A stretch of DNA of 7,534 bases from Planctomycetia bacterium (GTDB lineage Bacteria; Planctomycetota; Planctomycetia; Gemmatales; Gemmataceae). A program made the translations under genes and the position numbers. The notes under the pieces were generated by a model that had not been told where the DNA came from, ran no database searches, and saw nothing but the letters and a program-made list of their open reading frames with translations. Location of the stretch: positions 1 to 7,534 of the forward strand of contig JAKEEV010000171.1 in assembly GCA_022616395.1 (NCBI GenBank). Reading direction: 5' to 3'. Shown piece by piece: positions 4,754 through 7,534 of the stretch (its first letter is position 1; every line of letters begins with the position of its first letter).

Positions 4754-5845
4754 TCAATCAGGCGCGACTGCCACAGGAATGGAGATTGACTGCCGCGATT
4801 CACCACCAAACACAACCACCACCGAGCCTGACAAAAATGTCCCACATTTCCGCGAGTCGAATGTGATAGTCAATATAGGATTCGCCCCATTCGTTACGCT
4901 GACTTCGACGGATGGGTGCGGTGATGTCACGCGTTCGATCGCGACCGGGCGCCCATCGACAGGCCAAAGCAGAACACGCCGTTCCACTCGCCCACCGCTC
5001 AGTTTGGCGGCACGGTCGAAAAACACCGTTTCAGGCATTACATCAACGACCGCTCGGACACGCCAGCCGACTCCAATGCTCAAATTCGCAGCGCGGCCTT
5101 TCAACTTGTAGGTCGCGATCAATGTTGCGGTGCTGGCGTCGGCTCGATCCGAGGTTGTGAGGTTCACGTCGAACGGAGTCCGTCGGCAAAACGCGCCTTC
5201 GGGCGTGCGCTCGGTCACGGGCGAGGCGGGCGTAACGGTTACGTTCGGGAGCGAGGAAGAAATGGATACATCAATTGGTAGTTCCTCTTCCGTGGCGGCA
5301 TACCCAACGAACTCGATGCGCCGCGTGTGACGTGATGAGGCGGCCACTGTTCCGAATGTCACCACGTTGTCCGCGAACTGAGCTTGGGGATAAACGACGG
5401 TTGTTAACTCGCACAGATACGGCGAACCGGTCGCGGACAACACCTCACACACGAATCGCTGTGGACCGCTCCGACCGGAGAGGTTGATGTTCACTGTCAA
5501 CGTCGCGGACCCGCCAGGTTGCAGTTGAGTGTGGTCGAGAGCCGCGTGCGTGCAACCGCAAGAGGGTCGCACTTGCGTTATTTCGATGGGTTGGGTGGTT
5601 GAGTTGGTGATGGTGAAGTTGTGATTCAAAGTCGAGGATTCACCGACAATCACGAAAGGGACGTTCTGTACGATCCGGTTGGTTGGTTGGTTGGTTGGTT
5701 GGTTGGTGCCTTTTTCGTTACCGCGTTGTGGATGGATGCGTTGTGACGCTGACTGTTCGTCACCGGGAAAAGAGAAACGATCGGCGAAGACTACCGCCGT
5801 AGCGATGGTAACCAAGCCCAGAATGACGAAGAGTTTTGCTATCAC
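4754..5845 (-). CDS. Exported DUF1573 protein with an in-frame CCAA repeat tract
   Basis: The product, 363 residues from the GTG at 5845, starts with an export signal or membrane anchor (MIAKLFVILGLVTIATAVVFA). A polar linker follows, containing TNQPTNQPTN (about 47-56) encoded by a tetranucleotide repeat. At about 59-151 lies the DUF1573 domain, an immunoglobulin-like beta sandwich: FTITNSTTQPIEITQVRPS, the signature CGC at 96-98, then LQPGGSATLTVNI. Two further beta-rich, Ig-like segments follow (about 156-266 and 267-361). DUF1573 proteins are common and mostly exported in Planctomycetes and Bacteroidetes, and their function is unknown. I chose GTG 5845 because GAGGA lies at 5854-5858, eight bases upstream; GTG 5860 and TTG 5902 are in-frame alternatives with weaker sites. 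The gene starts 114 bases after the kinase gene ends and leads a tight group of four exported-protein genes. The repeat tract may make its expression switchable. Confidence 0.85.
   Translation of the reverse strand: MIAKLFVILGLVTIATAVVFADRFSFPGDEQSASQRIHPQRGNEKGTNQPTNQPTNRIVQNVPFVIVGESSTLNHNFTITNSTTQPIEITQVRPSCGCTHAALDHTQLQPGGSATLTVNINLSGRSGPQRFVCEVLSATGSPYLCELTTVVYPQAQFADNVVTFGTVAASSRHTRRIEFVGYAATEEELPIDVSISSSLPNVTVTPASPVTERTPEGAFCRRTPFDVNLTTSDRADASTATLIATYKLKGRAANLSIGVGWRVRAVVDVMPETVFFDRAAKLSGGRVERRVLLWPVDGRPVAIERVTSPHPSVEVSVTNGANPILTITFDSRKCGTFLSGSVVVVFGGESRQSISIPVAVAPD
5677..5707. repeat. Tetranucleotide tract, GGTT on plus, CCAA on the coding strand
   Basis: Seven full GGTT units plus GGT run without interruption over 31 bases. 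On the coding strand they read as the repeating peptide Thr-Asn-Gln-Pro, just after the export signal of the DUF1573 protein. Because four is not a multiple of three, gain or loss of one unit shifts the frame. I read both alternative frames past the tract, and each reaches TGA within about 13 codons (TCG-TGA in one, TGT-CGG-TGA in the other). The tract therefore has the layout of an on/off slippage switch. Confidence 0.9.
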
Positions 5846-5853
5846 GTCTTCGA

Positions 5854-5858
5854 TCCTC
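5854..5858 (-). promoter_or_regulatory. Ribosome binding site favouring the GTG start of the DUF1573 gene
   Basis: GAGGA on the minus strand lies eight bases before the GTG at 5845. The alternatives at 5860 (GTG) and 5902 (TTG) have no recognisable site, so this decides the start, with moderate certainty. Confidence 0.4.
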
Positions 5859-5959
5859 ACTGGTTGTTGTGGGAAACTTACCAAATTGGGTGAGCCCCGC
5901 AAGAACCAACTGCCTGAAATGTTTACGAGACCATACTTGCGGGCACGCGTATCATTCTG

Positions 5960-7534
5960 CTACTTCTTCGCGGCAATGCTCCACTCGCGGACGGTGCGGT
6001 CGTGGCTGCCGGAGATCAGCGTTTTGCCGTCGAGAGTGAAAGCGAGCGATGAGATTAGTTCCTTGTCCGTGTGCTTCTCCAGTTTCTCGCGCTCGGCCGC
6101 GGTCGCGACATCCCACAGATGAATCACGCTCTCCACCGACACTGCTCCAAGCGTTCCATCGGCACTCAAGGCGACCGCGCGTGGTTCGATACCACAGAGG
6201 AAGTCGCGTTCCAGGGAATTGAAACTTCGCGGGCGATAGAGCTTCACGCACTCGCGTTCGGTTACCGCGCACAGGGGCGTTGTTCGAGCGAACGCCACCG
6301 CTGGCCCGATCACCGATTGAAAAGCGGTGAATGTCTTCAAGTGCGTGCCGGAGCCCGCGTCCCAGACATCGACCGCCGGAGAGATGTCATCCACTCGTAA
6401 CGCCATCCCGGCCGCGAGTGTCGTGCTGTCGCTGGCGAACGCCACGCATCGGATCGGGAAGTTCCTCAGCGACAGATCGCGCGGTTTCGCTGGTGAGTCA
6501 ACTTCCCAGATGCGCACCAAGCCCGGCCGCTGAACCTTGTCCTCATGCTGATCCTGATCGATGGCCGCCGCGAGGTATTTCCCGTCTGGCGAGAACGAGA
6601 CCGACCGCGCAGTGCCCAGGAAACTCGACCCGGCGAACTCTACTTCTTTCTGATCCGCGAGGTTCAATACATACAGCTTGCCGCTTGTGCCCGCTGCGAC
6701 CGCCAGGAGCTTTCCATCCGGCGAGAACGAGACACCCAGACACCCCGCTTCCCGCCACTTCCACCACACTTCGGGAGCGTCACCGGCCGAGCGGTCGAAG
6801 AGCTTCACTCCTCCGATCTTCAGCGCTTTCTCTTCTTGAAGTAATCCGACCGCCAGCCAGCGGGCATCATCTGAAACGGCGACCGCGCCAACCATGCTCC
6901 CGACTTCCCGCAATGGAACCATCACGGCTGGCAGAGGAGGGGGAGAGACTACCGGAGGAAGAGGAGGGCCAGAGTTGTTCCTTGGGGGGAGTGGCTCCTC
7001 GTCGCGCTTGCGGAAGACGAAGTAGCCGCCAACACCAGCCGCGAGCAGTGCTGCACCACCAATCAACCACGCTCGGCGAGTCGGCCGCCGAGAAGCAAGT
7101 GGCGCTGGGTCCGTTTTCCCGACCGCGGGGATTTCTTGAGACGATTGAATCCGGGCCACGGCCTGCTGTTCGCCCTCAGCGCGCACGCGGTCAAGTTCCA
7201 TTTGCCGGGCACGAGCTTCGGCTTGCATCTGGAAGTCCGCAACCTCCTTCGCGACTTCACCCGCGTCCTTTGGGCGGTCGGCTTGCTCGCGGCTGAGGCA
7301 TCGCTTACACAGAGCGATCAACTCTAACTCAGCTTTGCACGCATCCAGTTCCGCGAACGCCTCGGCCGTCCCTCCGCGAACTGCCTTCAGATGAATCTCG
7401 TTGCTGTTCTGGTCCGTGTACGGAGGCCGACCAGCGAGAATCGCGCAGAGAATTCCGCCCAGTGCAAAGACATCCGATCGACGGTCGATCTTCGCCAGTT
7501 CTCCTCCGGCTTGTTCGGGAGGCATGTAAGCCGG
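5960..7534 (-). CDS. Membrane-anchored Ser/Thr protein kinase with WD40 propeller (5' end missing)
   Basis: The coding frame runs off the window end; 524 residues are present and the kinase N-lobe and catalytic loop lie outside. Numbering from the Met at 7525, the visible part opens in subdomain VIII (PAYMPPEQA), then subdomain IX (SDVFALGGILCAILAGRPPY, invariant Asp18) and subdomain XI (ADRPKDA, Arg84). A charged helix (about 90-127), one membrane span (152-171, after RRPTRRA) and a proline-rich linker (178-202) follow. Then come seven WD40-type repeats, near 210, 261, 307, 358, 407, 448 and 490, with cores such as VSFSPDGK and VRIWEV, enough for one closed seven-bladed propeller. Two repeats share 14 identical bases (6589-6602, 6720-6733). 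This PknB-like fusion is frequent in planctomycetes. The propeller should lie outside the cytoplasm and may sense a ligand or envelope partner. Its targets are unknown, and co-transcription with the exported-protein genes is possible but not shown. Confidence 0.92.
   Translation of the reverse strand, partial: PAYMPPEQAGGELAKIDRRSDVFALGGILCAILAGRPPYTDQNSNEIHLKAVRGGTAEAFAELDACKAELELIALCKRCLSREQADRPKDAGEVAKEVADFQMQAEARARQMELDRVRAEGEQQAVARIQSSQEIPAVGKTDPAPLASRRPTRRAWLIGGAALLAAGVGGYFVFRKRDEEPLPPRNNSGPPLPPVVSPPPLPAVMVPLREVGSMVGAVAVSDDARWLAVGLLQEEKALKIGGVKLFDRSAGDAPEVWWKWREAGCLGVSFSPDGKLLAVAAGTSGKLYVLNLADQKEVEFAGSSFLGTARSVSFSPDGKYLAAAIDQDQHEDKVQRPGLVRIWEVDSPAKPRDLSLRNFPIRCVAFASDSTTLAAGMALRVDDISPAVDVWDAGSGTHLKTFTAFQSVIGPAVAFARTTPLCAVTERECVKLYRPRSFNSLERDFLCGIEPRAVALSADGTLGAVSVESVIHLWDVATAAEREKLEKHTDKELISSLAFTLDGKTLISGSHDRTVREWSIAAKK

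Noticed and set aside
5896..5943. Inverted repeat CCCGCAAG/CTTGCGGG after the kinase gene
   Set aside because: It is only 8 bp around a 32-base loop with no T run, too weak to call a terminator.
5846..5959. Promoter for the exported-protein operon in the 114-base gap
   Set aside because: I found only a weak TTGCGG/TAAGTT pair; nothing convincing, so co-transcription with the kinase stays open.
6331..7296. 321-residue plus-strand frame opposite the kinase
   Set aside because: It is antisense to a well-supported kinase and WD40 gene, has Arg, Pro and Ser rich low-complexity content, and shows no domain.

Overview
The window looks like chromosomal DNA from a planctomycete, most likely of the Gemmataceae type. 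This rests on protein families rather than any marker gene: a Ser/Thr kinase fused through a membrane segment to WD40 repeats, a DUF1573 protein, a DUF1559 protein with a prepilin-type N-terminus, GTG and TTG starts, and intergenic palindromes of a kind I associate with planctomycete genomes. No rRNA, tRNA, CRISPR array, transposase or integrase is visible.

Left part, plus strand (1-2006). Two very small reading frames with good Shine-Dalgarno sites come first (207-296 and 367-480). The second encodes a 37-residue single-span membrane peptide; the first looks like a similar peptide broken by a one-base shift. A strong hairpin (504-547) separates them from a complete glutamate dehydrogenase gene (693-2006).

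Convergence zone (2007-2236). It holds two adjacent palindromes, one with perfect 28-bp arms, plus a partial third copy of one arm. They lie between the ends of convergent genes and could act as a two-way terminator or be dispersed repeat elements.

Right part, minus strand (7534 down to 2237). Read in transcription order: a membrane-anchored kinase with a seven-repeat WD40 domain (5' end outside the window); a DUF1573 protein carrying an in-frame (CCAA)n tetranucleotide tract just after its export signal; a small secreted protein with ten cysteines; a signal-peptide protein with one C-terminal membrane span that resembles LolA/RseB-like proteins; and a DUF1559 prepilin-like protein that starts inside the preceding gene on a TTG codon. 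The last four genes are tightly spaced (38 bp, 32 bp, then a 31-bp overlap), and all four products carry export or membrane signals, so they read as one envelope or surface operon.

The most interesting unit is that exported-protein operon: a possible slippage switch in its first gene, an unrecognised ten-cysteine protein, a DUF1559 protein with an altered H-X9-DG motif, and a lower G+C content in its middle than in the flanking genes. Its function cannot be determined from the sequence alone.
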